This document shows positions 50,501-63,800 of a stretch of DNA of 64,000 bases, piece after piece. The DNA is from Pegea sp. RAD2-039. Lineage: Eukaryota > Chordata > Thaliacea > Salpida > Salpidae. Under the pieces are notes generated by a model. The model was not told where the DNA came from and searched no databases. It saw nothing but the letters and a program-made list of their open reading frames with translations. Within the stretch, counting starts at the first letter, position 1; each line of letters starts with the position of its first letter. The stretch is from positions 992,001 to 1,056,000 of the forward strand of contig JAQGEQ010000363.1 in NCBI GenBank assembly GCA_034620365.1, written 5' to 3'. The translations under genes were made by a program, and so were the position numbers.

Positions 50501-53403
50501 AAATGTGAAAAATTCAATCAGTAAAAACTTTATTGTGTTTTTAAAGTTCGAATTTAGTTTGAACGAAGACATACAATCGTTAAGTTGTAGACATTTCAGT
50601 AATAAACCAACCAACCCCTACTTCTTGCCTATAAAGTTGTACAAATCTTTTCTAAGTCTACTTTTTTCGTTGATTGATTCGCTAACCTACTATCTATTTT
50701 GCTTGACGCATGTCATCTTAAAATTCCCTTCGCAAAGATCTCGCTAGATTATTGGCTTTGATTGTATTAAAGAAATTCTGATAACTGTAATAGTTAGCCT
50801 TGTATTGTGTTGAGTACTTACATCTAAAATAAACATAACATCTGATGATATCTTTTTTAATATTTTTGGCTGTTGACATAGAGAACAACTCCTTATCTTA
50901 ATATAGAAATACTCAAATTCGAATTAACGATAAGTGAAACTGAATCTTGCAGATTTTTTCTGCTGCAATCCTCCACTATTTGCTTTTAGATCTTTCAAAA
51001 ACTATCTTACAAACAGTACAAGCGATAAAATGGTTTAGGATTGTCGTTTATTTAGTTGTGGTGAAGTAACGTAGTTTTTTGGTTTTTATCAACTGTGTAA
51101 GACTTTTTAAAGATTTATTTCCATTTTAGAATAATGGTCTTTTGTTACTGAAAGAATTCTTCAGATTATTAAACTTCTAATTAAAGAAAGTTTGTGAATG
51201 TAACCAACTTTTGTAAGACTGCAGTTTCCTTAGGCTAGTTTATAAAAGTCTTTTCTGTTAAGCAAACTGATGAATGCTATCTTATAATCTAAAACTTTAT
51301 GTTTTAGCGAACTAAGAAACAAAGAATTTTCGTTTCGCTTTATCTCAATGAAAACTGAAATGTTATCTTTAATTCAGGGTAAGCTTAACACGATAAAATC
51401 ATTTGTCTAATATCTCTTGTAGATTTCGCTTCTACTTAAGCTCTTAAATGAAGATGTATTGCTTAATAATTTTAATTAAAATTTAAAAAGAAAACAACTT
51501 TATAAACTGCTCATCAGAGTGAAGTTATTTGTAAGCATAATAATTTATTAATTTTCGCAAATATCAAAATATACAAATCGAAAAAAAAGCTGCTAAAAGT
51601 CTAATAACTTAAAGCTTCGGACGAAAAATTAAGGAGAGGAACTTGTAATCACAAAAAGTTACCCGGATAAGCTTTGTATCTTTAAAATGAGAAACTAAAC
51701 ACTATAAGCTAACACCCACGTGTTTATCAAAGTGTATCGGTCAAAAGTCATGAAGTGACTCGATATTGCAGCCAGCTATTAGCGCGCATCACCATGACAA
51801 CCATCTACCTTTGCTCCATTAAAAATTATGAATCCGGAAAGAGCAAGAAACGATGATTTCAACTTCAATATGATTTTTGCAAAGTTAAGCGTGAAGACAG
51901 AGGAAGTTAGCGAAACATTCTTAAACGTATCTTGGTTTCCTGCTTCACTCTCTCGTTTTCAACGTCTGATATTTTCAGTGGTACAAAAGAAAAAAGTTTT
52001 CGGTATCGAGGCCAAACCCTATCCACTGAAATTCAAGTCGTTTTATCAGAACTAATGTACAGCTCTTGATGGAGGTCACTGTTTCTTACGCTAAGATTTG
52101 AGAGGCTCTTCAAATGATCATTAGTAGATATTGAAAACTTTTTGAGCGAGTAGAAGATGAAGAGTAAGATCATAAATGATTGAAATAAAATAAAGAGAAA
52201 GATTAGTTAGTCATAAAAGTCTTGTTACTTCCCAGTTTTGCAAATTATTCAAAAGTTTTTATAGATTTGATGTAAAAATGAAGAGATCGGTCATTTAAAA
52301 ACTTTGAACAAACTTGAAAATAATTTTAACAAATCCTTTTACTTTTGAAAGATTATGATAAAGAATAAAAAAGCTTGCTCTTTGCATCAACGCCTGCAGC
52401 AAAATAAACTTTCAATTTCATTTCGTAATTTCAGACTTATTTATTTTCACTACAACTCAATAATTTCTCCCGCAAAATTTATAGTTTAACTTATTTAAGA
52501 TTGCAAATGCATTAAAGAAGATTTACGGACTTTTAGATTTATCTTTATCTAGCTTTGTTTGACTTTTTCATGCTATCAAAGCAATCAAAGAAATCACTTT
52601 GATAATTTTTTTGTATCTTTGTCTCTTACCCACGTCTAGACATGTTTTTTCTACTTATAATTCTACCAGTCAGCAATCTTTAAAATATTTTGCTCTTAAA
52701 AATCTGCAATCTTCCAAAGCTTTTTTACGGCAATAAGTTGGAATATTTCTATTTTCTGCTTTATTAAATTTCTATTTGCGTAACCACAAACCTCATTCTG
52801 AAAATTAGATAGTGATCGTATTGTTCATATTGCAGCTCATTGAGTAAGAATAAATATTAGCAGATCTCCAATGCTAAGATCAGAATGCAGCTAACGATCA
52901 AAATGAGATCTTATGAAATTAGTTTGGTAAAAAAGTTAGTGTAAATTATTTTGATAGTTTTTGAACCTTATTAAAAAAAAAGAAGAAGATTAGACAGTAA
53001 AGAGAAGGGAGGGGCATCACTTTATCAGGGTTGAAGGTCGAAACCATTAGAGGCAGTAACTTATTTAAATGATGTTGACAAAAAATATTCTGCAGATTTT
53101 ATTTAGTGCTTTACATAGCTATTAAAGCAAAAGTATTTTATTGAAGTTGGTAAACAAGATAAAAGTTAAACATCTGCTTGTAACTTGTAGTTGGTTAATA
53201 AAATTCTTTAGTTGTCGGTTTGATAAATATAAGAAAGTAAACATTAAACGATCTTTTTAAACAGGTTAGCTTTAAGCAAAGTTTAACCTTTTCACGGTCA
53301 ATACAAAAGGGTGCTAAATCAGCAAACCTTTTGCTTGTGGCTGGTAATACTTGCAGCTGCTCAAACTATTTTTCTACCTTCACTGTAACCAACAACCAAA
53401 ATC
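47540..53403. other. 5.9 kb intergenic region, MYO18A to fibrillin
   Basis: AT-rich, no recognised gene. Weak candidates: a 55-codon frame starting at about 49,590 (MVGEVSLMTSLNQDDE) right after an acceptor-like TTTTCTAG and containing one TGACGTCA; a 67-codon stop-free stretch without Met at 50321-50524 (IDNLCGEDIDIFSVCGIKL); and the 75-codon frame at 51828-52055, listed separately. A perfect 12-base palindrome ACCTTATAAGGT lies near 48220. The right end must contain the fibrillin promoter. Confidence 0.45.
51828..52055 (+). CDS. Possible small hypothetical protein
   Basis: A 75-codon frame from ATG to TAA (starts MNPERARNDDFNFNMIF, ends KFKSFYQN) with more even codon composition than its AT-rich surroundings. 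I recognise no family or domain and see no signal peptide or membrane helix. It could be a real short gene, an exon of an unrecognised gene, or chance. Confidence 0.2.
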   Translation: MNPERARNDDFNFNMIFAKLSVKTEEVSETFLNVSWFPASLSRFQRLIFSVVQKKKVFGIEAKPYPLKFKSFYQN

Positions 53404-54801
53404 ATGGAATTACAGCTTTCAGCCTATCTTTTTATCCTTGTTCAAATCATCGTAACTCTAGTTGAAGGACAGGGTTCAATTCCACCTGGTCATCGCCAGC
53501 AATGGCGTGCTTATCAAGCTAGCCAAGCGGACCAAATGGGAAGCAGAAGAAATCACGAAAGAGGATCTAGATCAAGAAGAATGGGAATCAAGTTAGTGAA
53601 TTTACTGACTTTTACACAAATGTTAGATAAAATGATGATGACAAATTTGAAAGGAACAAATATTCAAAAATTATTATTTAGTTTTGTAAATTTCATTAAA
53701 TTAAAAATGAATTTTAGTCAATAAGAATTATTTTCCAAGAATTAAAGATAAAAATAACTTTAATATAAAAATATTTATCTCGAAACAATAATATTTAATA
53801 ACAATAAACATAAATTCGAGGAAATTATCTCTAATCAGATAATTATCTAAAATTCTTTTTCAATTTGTTTTCGATTAAATTAAATTGTTTCTTTTTTTAA
53901 GTTTCTTTTATAAACAAAGTCGAGATCGTGATCATTTTTATTCTCTTTACAGCCTGACCGGACCACATGTTTGCCGTGAAAAAGGCTCTTCATTCTGTTG
54001 TCCCGGATGGGCTTTTTCACACACTGGAAAAATGTGCCTCCGACGTAAATTGATTTGATTGAAAATTATATTTTATAGAATTTCTATTTCATCAAAAATT
54101 TTTGTATAATCTTGAAGTAAAGATTTTTTAAAATATGTGATCTTGTTGCAGCTATGTGTGATGAAGGACGATGTGGAAGCGGTCTTTGTAAAGCTCCTAA
54201 TACATGTCTTTGTGAGGACGGCAAACTAGCTCCTGCTTGTGTTGCTGAGAATGCCGGTACATCGACTAACTTCAAAATAAATTTATAATTTTGACGCTTG
54301 TGATATTTGTAGAACAAAAATGTACTGTCCGATGTATGCATGGAGGAAAATGTGTCAACAACCAATGTCAATGTACATATGGATACACGGGACCCCACTG
54401 CGGTCAACGTAAGTCTTACTAACCAATCTATCATTTGCTCATCCAGTGTGTCCACAGCAATCTGCGGTCCTGGATGCTTGAATGGAGGCCGATGTATCAC
54501 ACCTGGTCGATGTGCTTGCGTTTATGGATTTACTGGCATGCGATGTGAACGAGGTAAACCAATTAATTGCCGATGACGTCATTTCAGTCACTTACACGTG
54601 ATTGGTTGATTACAGACTACCGAAAGGGACCTTGCTTCCTTACACGAGTGAATAATACTTGCATGAACGAAGTAGCAAGTGTGATGTGCACAAAATTGTT
54701 CTGCTGTGCCACAGTTGGTCAAGGATGGGGCACACCTTGTGAAGAATGTCCTGCTAGAGTAGGTAACTGCACAAAAGGACGTCTACCACCTCATTGTAAT
54801 G
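53404..54801 (+). other. FBN: Fibrillin N-terminal unit: signal, furin site, FUN, EGF1-3, hybrid 1
   Basis: Exons 53404-53591, 53953-54044, 54152-54256, 54313-54408, 54458-54553, 54616-54801. Residues 1-24 form a signal peptide (hydrophobic [14 protein letters not shown]). A basic propeptide follows, with RSRR, the expected furin-type cleavage site just before the FUN domain. The FUN domain reads NLTGPHVC and FCCPGW. Three non-calcium EGF domains come next; EGF3 contains [14 protein letters not shown], nearly the human sequence. Hybrid 1 begins DYRKGPCF and includes [19 protein letters not shown]. In exon 5 the acceptor after CCACAG is required for phase; the earlier AG leads to a stop. Confidence 0.93.
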
Positions 54802-57800
54802 GTAAGTGACATGAAATTGAATGAAGTGAATTGTGGTTACAGCGGCTTGTTGTAGATATCAATGAATGTGAAATCATGAGAGGTCTTTGCGAGGGAGGTA
54901 CTTGTGTCAATACTGAAGGATCTTTCCGATGTGAATGTCCAGCTGGATTCAAATACGACTCTGAAACACACAAATGTGTTGGTAAGTATTTACATCTGTC
55001 CACTAACCACGTGTCCACCAACCCGATACTCTTTTAGATATTGATGAATGTGCAAATGGAGGTACTTGTAGCGGGGGAACCTGTATCAATACCGAAGGAG
55101 GTTTTGAGTGTCAATGTCCTCCTGATTGGAAGCTTTCCAGTGATGGAACTTATTGTATTTGTAAGTAGATAAGATGAAATGTAAAGTTGATCACGTGACC
55201 ATCTCCTTACTTGTAGCGGATCTTCCGGGAAGATGCTACACTCAGATCGAAAGTGGGATGTGCGCTGCCCCATTGGCTAGTCTTAGGACACGAACTCAAT
55301 GTTGCTGTTTGATGGTTGAATCTGGCGTAGAAACACTCGGCAAATGCTTTGCTGCTATTGGTCAAGTTCCAGAAAGATGTCCAGCTGCTGGAACTCGTGA
55401 GTTTGATTGACCAATCACAGTTTGTATGTTAATCATGATGTTACTTGCAGCTGAATATAAGAGGAATTGTGGCAACGTCACACCAGTACATACCAGTATC
55501 TGTGAAATTATGGGTGTGACTGCATGTACTCATGGAACTTGTGTTGATGTTCCTGAACAAGAATCCTTCTACTGTGAATGTGATGAAGGATACCAACCAT
55601 CAGACGATAAACGAAAGTGTATTGGTGAGTATCACGTGATTACAAGCGGTTGGTTGCCACTGACAACTGGTTGTGAATAGATGTTAATGAGTGTCGTCAT
55701 CCAAATGGACAACTAAATGAGATTTGTGGATCTCATGGAACTTGCATGAACACTGAAGGATCATATGTATGTCATTGTGATGATGGATTTGCTAATCAAC
55801 CCGGCAGTATGACGTCATGTGTCGGTATGTAGCTGTTATGAATTCGTATGATGACGTCACTGACGATTTATGATCTGTAGATGTTGATGAGTGCGCTCAA
55901 GAAGGTATGTGTGAAAATGGAATCTGTAGAAACACAAGAGGTAGTTTTAGATGCCAATGTAACACTGGATACCGAGCCACTGCTACCAACCAAGCTTGCG
56001 AAGGTAAACTAACGTCATCTGTGATGTCACTTCACGACTAATGATATGATGAATAGATATCAATGAGTGTAGCGAGACACCAGGACTCTGTGAAAATGGA
56101 CGATGTGTCAATACTGGTGGTAGTTATCAGTGTATTTGCCATCCTGGTTTCCTTGCTTCACCCGACAACACTAAATGCGGAGGTACGATTGTGATTGGTT
56201 GTTGATTATCAGCTGATTAATTTCTCTTTCAGATGTTGATGAATGTGAAAACAATGGAGTCTGTCCCAACGGTGAATGTGTTAATCTTGCTGGCCGATAT
56301 AAATGCAAATGCTTGCCTGGTTACAAACTCTTGGTTAGTTTTATTTATTCTCTACCAACTTTCAATCACAACATTTTTCAATTCAGCCTAATGGACAAGG
56401 ATGTACTGATGTGAACGAATGTGACACTTACCCTTGTTTGAATGGAGTGTGTGAAAACACCGCTGGAAACTTTGTGTGTAAATGCCACGAGTACCAGGTC
56501 CTTGATGGTTCAGGCCTCAAATGTATCTTAAGTAAGTTACATGTTTAGTTTTTACAAACAGATGAGGTAACATCTTCTTCAACAGATCCAACTCTTGGAA
56601 AATGCTTCAGAAATGTCCGAAATGGTCAATGTATGGCTTCTGATGCTTTGGGTACTTTAGTGACTCGATCTCATTGTTGTTGTGCTGTTCCTGGTGCTTC
56701 AAGCGCTTTTGGAGACGATTGTGAACCTTGCCCAGAAATGAGTGATGGTTAGTAACACCAAAAAAGTCAGTGAAGAAAATTTCAAAAATAATCTTTTGGT
56801 TTACAGCAAGATACGCTGTTTTGTGTGAAAACGTCCGAATTCCTAACATTTGCGACTTGATGACAAATCCATGCGAGAACGGAGTTTGCATCAATCTTGG
56901 AAATGATTACAGATGTTCTTGTAACAAAGGATTCCTTGTTAGCTCCGACCAGAAGTCTTGCACAGGTCAGTAATCAACAATGTCTTCTTTACCTTCTTCA
57001 AATATTTATTTTTTGCAGACTTTGATGAATGCAGCAAAAACGTTTGCAGCAATGGAAACTGTCGAAATACGCCAGGCTCATTTAAATGTGAATGTCATGA
57101 AGGCTTTGTGTTGAATGGAGCCGTTTGTGAAGGTAAACAATATCTAAATGAAAAGGGGCTACCACAGAACTAATAACCTCATTGTTCAGATATTGACGAA
57201 TGTCTTTCAAATCCATGTCTTAGAGGCACATGTATCAACATGCCTGGAACTTACCGATGTGTGTGTGACGATGGACAAACTTTAGGCAAAAACAAACATG
57301 TCTGTTACGGTAGGATTAAAGCTTCCACTACAAATAGTAGCTTTGTAATTTAATTTTGGATGAACAGACAACAAGATCACAGCCAACTGCTGGAGAGAAT
57401 ACAACGAAGGAGAATGTTCGAATCAAATTGGAGTTGGACCTATTTCCAAATATTTGTGTTGTTCTACCATTGGTAAAGCTTGGGGTAACGGAGACTGCAT
57501 CAGTTGTGATGATATTGGTTCGTATAAACTGAAATTAACCAACTGATAAACCAGTTTTCATTTGCTTGGAATCAATAATAAAAATCAAATTTATTTTTTT
57601 AGAAAATCCATGCCCACGAGGTTACGCCCCTAACCCACTAACAGATCGTTGTGAAAACATTAATGAATGCGAATTGGGACTTTGTAAGGAGCCAGCAACT
57701 TGTGAAGATACTGTAGGGTCATTCATGTGTAGATGTCCTGCTCCTTTGACCTTGGACCACTCAGGAACCGCTTGTACCGGTAACTATCCACCGTCAATTT

Positions 57801-60800
57801 GTATTTGAAAGTTTTTCAAAATTGTCATCTATAATCAGATATCCGAGTCGGAACTTGTTATGCTGAAGCTGAAGACTGCACAGGATCTCTATCTGGTTCC
57901 TTGTTGCCCAAATACCGCTGTTGTTGCTCAATTGGAAACAGCTGGGAATACAACGGTGTCTGCGAAGATTGCCCAGATAAGGGCACTGAAGAGTACAATG
58001 AACTCTGTAATCCTGGACTTAATGATAAAAAAACTATCGTAAATGAATGTATGCTCTTCCCTGAATTATGTGGAAATGGAAGATGTACAAACTCTGATGG
58101 AAGCTTCAAGTGTATTTGCAACCAAGGATATACAGTTAATGAAAATGGCAAGCAATGTATTGACATCGACGAATGCTTCATCAGGTTAGTTGACTTAATT
58201 TACTGATGTAAGTCAAATAAGGTAAAATTTTTCGATGTAGTCCTGGAGTTTGTGGAAATGGAAAATGTGAAAACATTGATGGCGATTTCTTATGTATATG
58301 TGATACAGGTTACGAAGAATCGAAAGTTTTGAAAGTTTGTGTTGGTGAGTTGGAAGCTTGCGTTATCACTTCACAGTTTTAATCTCTACTTTGTAAATTT
58401 CAGACATCAATGAGTGTGCTGTTGGCGGTTACTGCACAGGGGGAACTTGCATCAATACCGAAGGCAGCTACGAATGTGTGTGTCCTAACGGAAGATCTTT
58501 GAATGCAGATAAGACTAAGTGTGTTGGTATGTAAGCTCAAATAAAAATCTTTCAAAGATAAACAAATGGTTTTGTTAAACAGATGTCGATGAATGCGCCT
58601 TACAACCTGAGTTGTGTAAACCAAATGGTAGATGTGAGAACATGCTTGGTTATTACATGTGTATATGTGATATCGGTTACGCTCCAACTGCTAATGCTCG
58701 TGACTGCGTTGGTAAGCAACCATTTCAGTGGAAATTTCCATTTTCAAACCAATTTTCATTTCTCAGATGTTGATGAATGTCGACTAAACAACGGTGGATG
58801 CCATCACACTTGTACCAACACCATCGGATCTTATGAGTGTAGTTGTGATGACGGATATGTCCTTTCATATGATGGACATACTTGTGCTGGTCAGTGGACC
58901 ACCTGCAGTGGTTGATGACCTAATACAGACCTTAATTTGACGACTTGATGTTGTTATTAGATCGCGATGAATGTCTTGAAGAGCAGAATCGTTGTGATGG
59001 AGGAAGATGCGAGAACTTAGATGGAACTTTCCGATGCATCTGCTTCGATGGTTTCATGTCAACCAACGATCTTAAGTAAATCCGGCTAATCATCTTAAAG
59101 ATCAACTACTGATTTGATTTCATCAGATATTGTGATGATATTGATGAGTGTGCGATGAACCCGAATGTTTGTATGCACGGCAAATGTCACAACACAAGAG
59201 GATCTTACACTTGTAACTGTAATCCTGGTTATTGTGTACCTCAAGGGCAAATGATTTGTGTCGGTGAGTATTTGCTGGCCTTTAATGGTCCACGTGATCT
59301 CATGTTGATGACGTCATACAGATGAGGATGAATGTGAGATGTCTAAGCACAATTGTCACGTGAATGCCGACTGTGAAAACACCGAAGGTGGTTACACTTG
59401 TACTTGCATCGAAGGTTTCCATGGTGATGGATTCATGTGTCATGGTTGGTTGATTTGATGGTGAGTATGAAGAGCAGATGTGACGCGCGCTCTTGTGAGC
59501 AGATGACAATGAATGTGAATTGGGAACTCATCTTTGTCATGAATTTGCTACTTGTACCAACAAGCTCGGAGACTACGAGTGTGATTGTAACGAGGGTTAC
59601 CATGGTGACGGATGGACATGTTCAGATAATGATGATTGTCTTGAAGACCAAACCTTGTGTTCACCTGGACAGTGTGTCAATGTCGAAGGTAGTTTCGAAT
59701 GTGACTGTCCACAAGGGTACGCGACCACTGCTGACCGAAAAGCTTGTAAAGGTTTGTATTTATTTTAGTGTTTAGGTCGCGATAACAACACGATTTCTAT
59801 GATGTAGATATTGATGAGTGTGCATTCGAGCACATCTGTGTCAACGGTCGATGCCACAACATTCCTGGAGACTTCCGTTGTGATTGCCTTCCAGGGTGAG
59901 TGACGCTTGCCAATATTTTTACTTTAACTAAGTGGACTGTTTGGACAGCTTCCAAAAAGATGACCAGGGCGCCAACTGTACTGACATCGATGAATGTGAG
60001 ATGGTCGAGAAATGTGTCAATGGTGTTTGTATCAATACTGATGGGTCTTATGAGTGTCAATGTCCTGGAGGATTCCAGAAAAACCCATCTGAAAACGGGT
60101 GTGTTGGTAAGTACAGCTTTGTCACACATGAGTGAACATTATTTGACGTTCCGCTTGACTGAACAGACGACAGGATTGGTGATTGCTTCTTAAACATTGA
60201 GGGTGATGATCAGCAGCCTGTCTGCACAAATCCAGTCGGAATCCGGGTGAAGAAAGCTTCCTGCTGTTGCGCTCAACCAACTGCTGGATGGGGAAATCCA
60301 TGTGAGAAGTGCCCTGCTAACAATACTGAAGAGGTAAGACATCCGCTGTTAGCGCGCGCTTTTTATAACAATTTTTCATTTAGTATAATACTCTGTGTCC
60401 TGGTGGCGTTGGTTTCTATCTCAATCCTATCAGCGTAGTTTTGAAAGATATAGATGAATGTGTCCAATTACCTGGTTTGTGCAAGGGTGGCAGCTGTCAC
60501 AACATGTTTGGTACCTACGTCTGTCAATGTAAAGAAGGATATGACTTAAATGCAGTGACCAGAGCTTGCGAAGGTGACCATTACTCAGCCACTTGCTTAA
60601 TTTTTACTGATCATGTTATTTAATGCAGATGTTGATGAATGTGATGTTGATCTGAACATATGTGGTGCTGGTGAATGTGTCAACACAGTTGGTGGTTACA
60701 ACTGCGTTTGTCCAGATGGTTACAAGTCCACTATGGGTGGTAGAAAGTGTGAAGGTTGGTGGACTGAAAATGCTTTCTGGCAGCCATATGACCATTTTTC

Positions 60801-63800
60801 TCAGATATTCGAATTGCTGAATGTCATCGATTCTACAATGAAACTACCAACGAGTGCTCAATGGAAGTTCCCTTCGAAGAAACTAAAAAGAAATGTTGCT
60901 GCTATTCCAATATCGGTGAGGGATGGAACACACCTTGTGAGGTTAGTTGTCAATCTTAATCAATATTTTCAAGCAAATAATTCGATCATTTTTTAGCCCT
61001 GCCCTAAACCTGACACTGAAGAATTCTTGGAGCTTTGTGGACAACCAGATCCAATCGGAAATGGAGGTGTTTGCAAAAAGTTCCCACATCTTTGCCAGAA
61101 TGGAATCTGTATGGATGTAGGAAATACTTATAGATGTGAATGCCAGGCTGGATACGAGTACAATGATGCCCTCCACGTTTGTGAAGGTCATTTACCGTTT
61201 TTGAAAAGTTGTAAACTGTAAACTTACTTGAAGTATATTATTTTAGATGTTGATGAATGTGAGAATGATGCATTGTGTTTGGAAGATTCTGAATGTCAGA
61301 ACTTACCTGGATCATATGCGTGCTCATGCAAAGAAGGATTTGTATTTGAAGATGGAACTGACAAATGCATCGGTTTGTTTTTACTTCACAATTAGTAGTG
61401 ATTACTTTCAACTTCTTGTAACAAAAACATCTTTAGATATTGATGAATGTGATGATATTGGTGCTTGTGCTAACGGTGACTGTCAGAACACCAGAGGTGG
61501 CTTTGTATGCGACTGTAACCAAGGTTTTATCCCCGTCAATGACAACAAAGCTTGTGAAGGTGAGAAGTTACAAGTGTGAGTAACAAGACACAATCTGATC
61601 TTTCATTTATCCTTAGATTATGATGAATGTGAAAACAACCCATGTGGTCAAGGTGTTTGTCACAACACTTACGGTAGCTTCTCATGTGCTTGTGATACTG
61701 GTTATCAAGTTTCTGATAATGGTGACTGTGTTGGTAAGGAAGATTTTATTTGAAAATCTGAACTAGTCTTATAAAAATTGATCATATTAGATGTTGATGA
61801 GTGTTCTGAGGAAGATCAGTGCTTCAATGGAGTATGTATCAACACTCCTGGAGGTTTTAACTGCAATTGTAATAGTGGCTACTTCGAGGCACCTGACGGC
61901 AAATCATGTATTGGTGAGTAGAACTCTCGATCCAACAAATCCATCATTAACCAACATCTTGTAGATTTGAATGAGTGTACTGAAGACAGCAATGTCTGCG
62001 GACCTGGTACTTGTCAAAATATGGACGGGTCATACAAATGTTACTGTCCTGATGGCTTTGCCAATATAGATGAAAGTTGTGTAGGTTAGTACAAATGGTT
62101 GTAAAGTTTCAGAAGAAGATTGAATTAATATTTCTACATCTTGCTAGACATCAACGAATGTGAAGAGCCAGATATGTGCAGAGAAGGAACCTGTATCAAT
62201 TTAGACGGTTCTTTTGCATGTGAATGTCCAATCGGATATGAGTTGAGCAGCAACAAGAAGTTCTGTATCGGTTGGTTTCTCTCATCATATTTTCTTGTCT
62301 TTTTCTGATCTTTCCCCCCTTTTTTTAGATATCAGAATTGGCGCATGTTACGAAGATTTCTCTAAACTTGGCTGCACACAAGAAAGCATTGGAGATACAA
62401 CCCGAAGTACTTGCTGTTGTGTGTGTACTGATAGCGGATGGGGTATCGGAAATGAATGCCAAGAATGTCCCAAGGAAGGAACAGAAGAATTTGATCAACT
62501 TTGTCCAAATGGATGCGGTATGACCCCTGATGAAAAAGGTCAGTTCGATTTTGAAGATTTTTGAAAGATTTAAAATGATTTTGTTGCTTCTAGATATCGA
62601 TGAATGTCTAAGAAACCCATGTAAGGATGGAAAATGTGTAAATACGCCAGGAAGCTTCAAATGTATATGTCCATCTGGTTTGGAATTGGATGCTGATAGT
62701 CCTACAACATGTGTTGGTAAGTAAACAGTCAACTGACAAAAGTTCTTCTTTATTAATAAATTTAATTTCAGATATTGATGAATGTGCTGCTGAGGAAAAT
62801 CCTTGTCTTCATGGAAAATGTGTCAACACATATAGAGGATTCGAGTGTAAATGTGATGAAGGTTTCTACAATGGTCCTGAGATGGTTTGTCTTGGTAAGT
62901 GAATTCGAAAGTTATTTAATTTAAAAGATACAATTGAAGTTAAATAAGTCGTCAGAAGTTTCTACTTGTAAATAACAATTTCTTCTTTAGATGTTGATGA
63001 ATGTCAACCCAACTTGGGATTGAACACTTGCCGATTCAGATGTGTCAATACTGAAGGTTCTTTCGAATGTGCCTGTCCTCAAGGATATCAACTCAAGCCG
63101 GATGGAAATATGTGTGAAGGTAGATAATCTAAACATTTATCTTTAAAACAATAATTCAATTTTTACTCCAAGACATTGATGAATGTGCTTCTGATGATCT
63201 AAATGATTGTGATGATAGCCAAATGACCTGTAGAAACAGAATCGGACACTACGTTTGTGTATGTCCACCAGGCTACCGACGCGTAGGAGCTTCAAATAAG
63301 TGTATCGGTGAGTAGATTGTTTTCTAGCAGCAAGCATGTGACTTATGAAAACTGAATTGTTATTTGTAGACGTAAACGAATGTGAAATGAATCGCGTCTG
63401 TGCCAACGGAGTCTGTACTAATCTTGAAGGGACCTATAAGTGTGAATGTAACAAAGGTTACAATTATGATGAAGAAAACAAACTCTGCTTAGGTAAGTTG
63501 GCTGATATGTCAGGTTTTATGAGCTTTCATATGAAACGTTGTGGTGCTTGAACAGATACAAGAGTAGGACTTTGTTTCGCTGCTGTCCATCAACGTAATT
63601 GTGAAAAGACCGCTACAACTGGTCTCTTATTCACAAAAGCTGAATGTTGTTGTAACCGCGGTAAAGGGTGGGGTGCTGACTGCGAGGAATGCCCACATCC
63701 AGGAACTGGTAATTTAAACCAACTAAAATTTACCCACAGTTCTAAGCAGCAACTTTTACAGCTGCATTTATGCAACTGTGTCCACATGGTGCTGGATTTA

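Noticed and set aside
57858-58181. Minus-strand frames opposite fibrillin exons
   Set aside because: Antisense of cysteine-rich EGF/TB coding sequence, without independent motifs.
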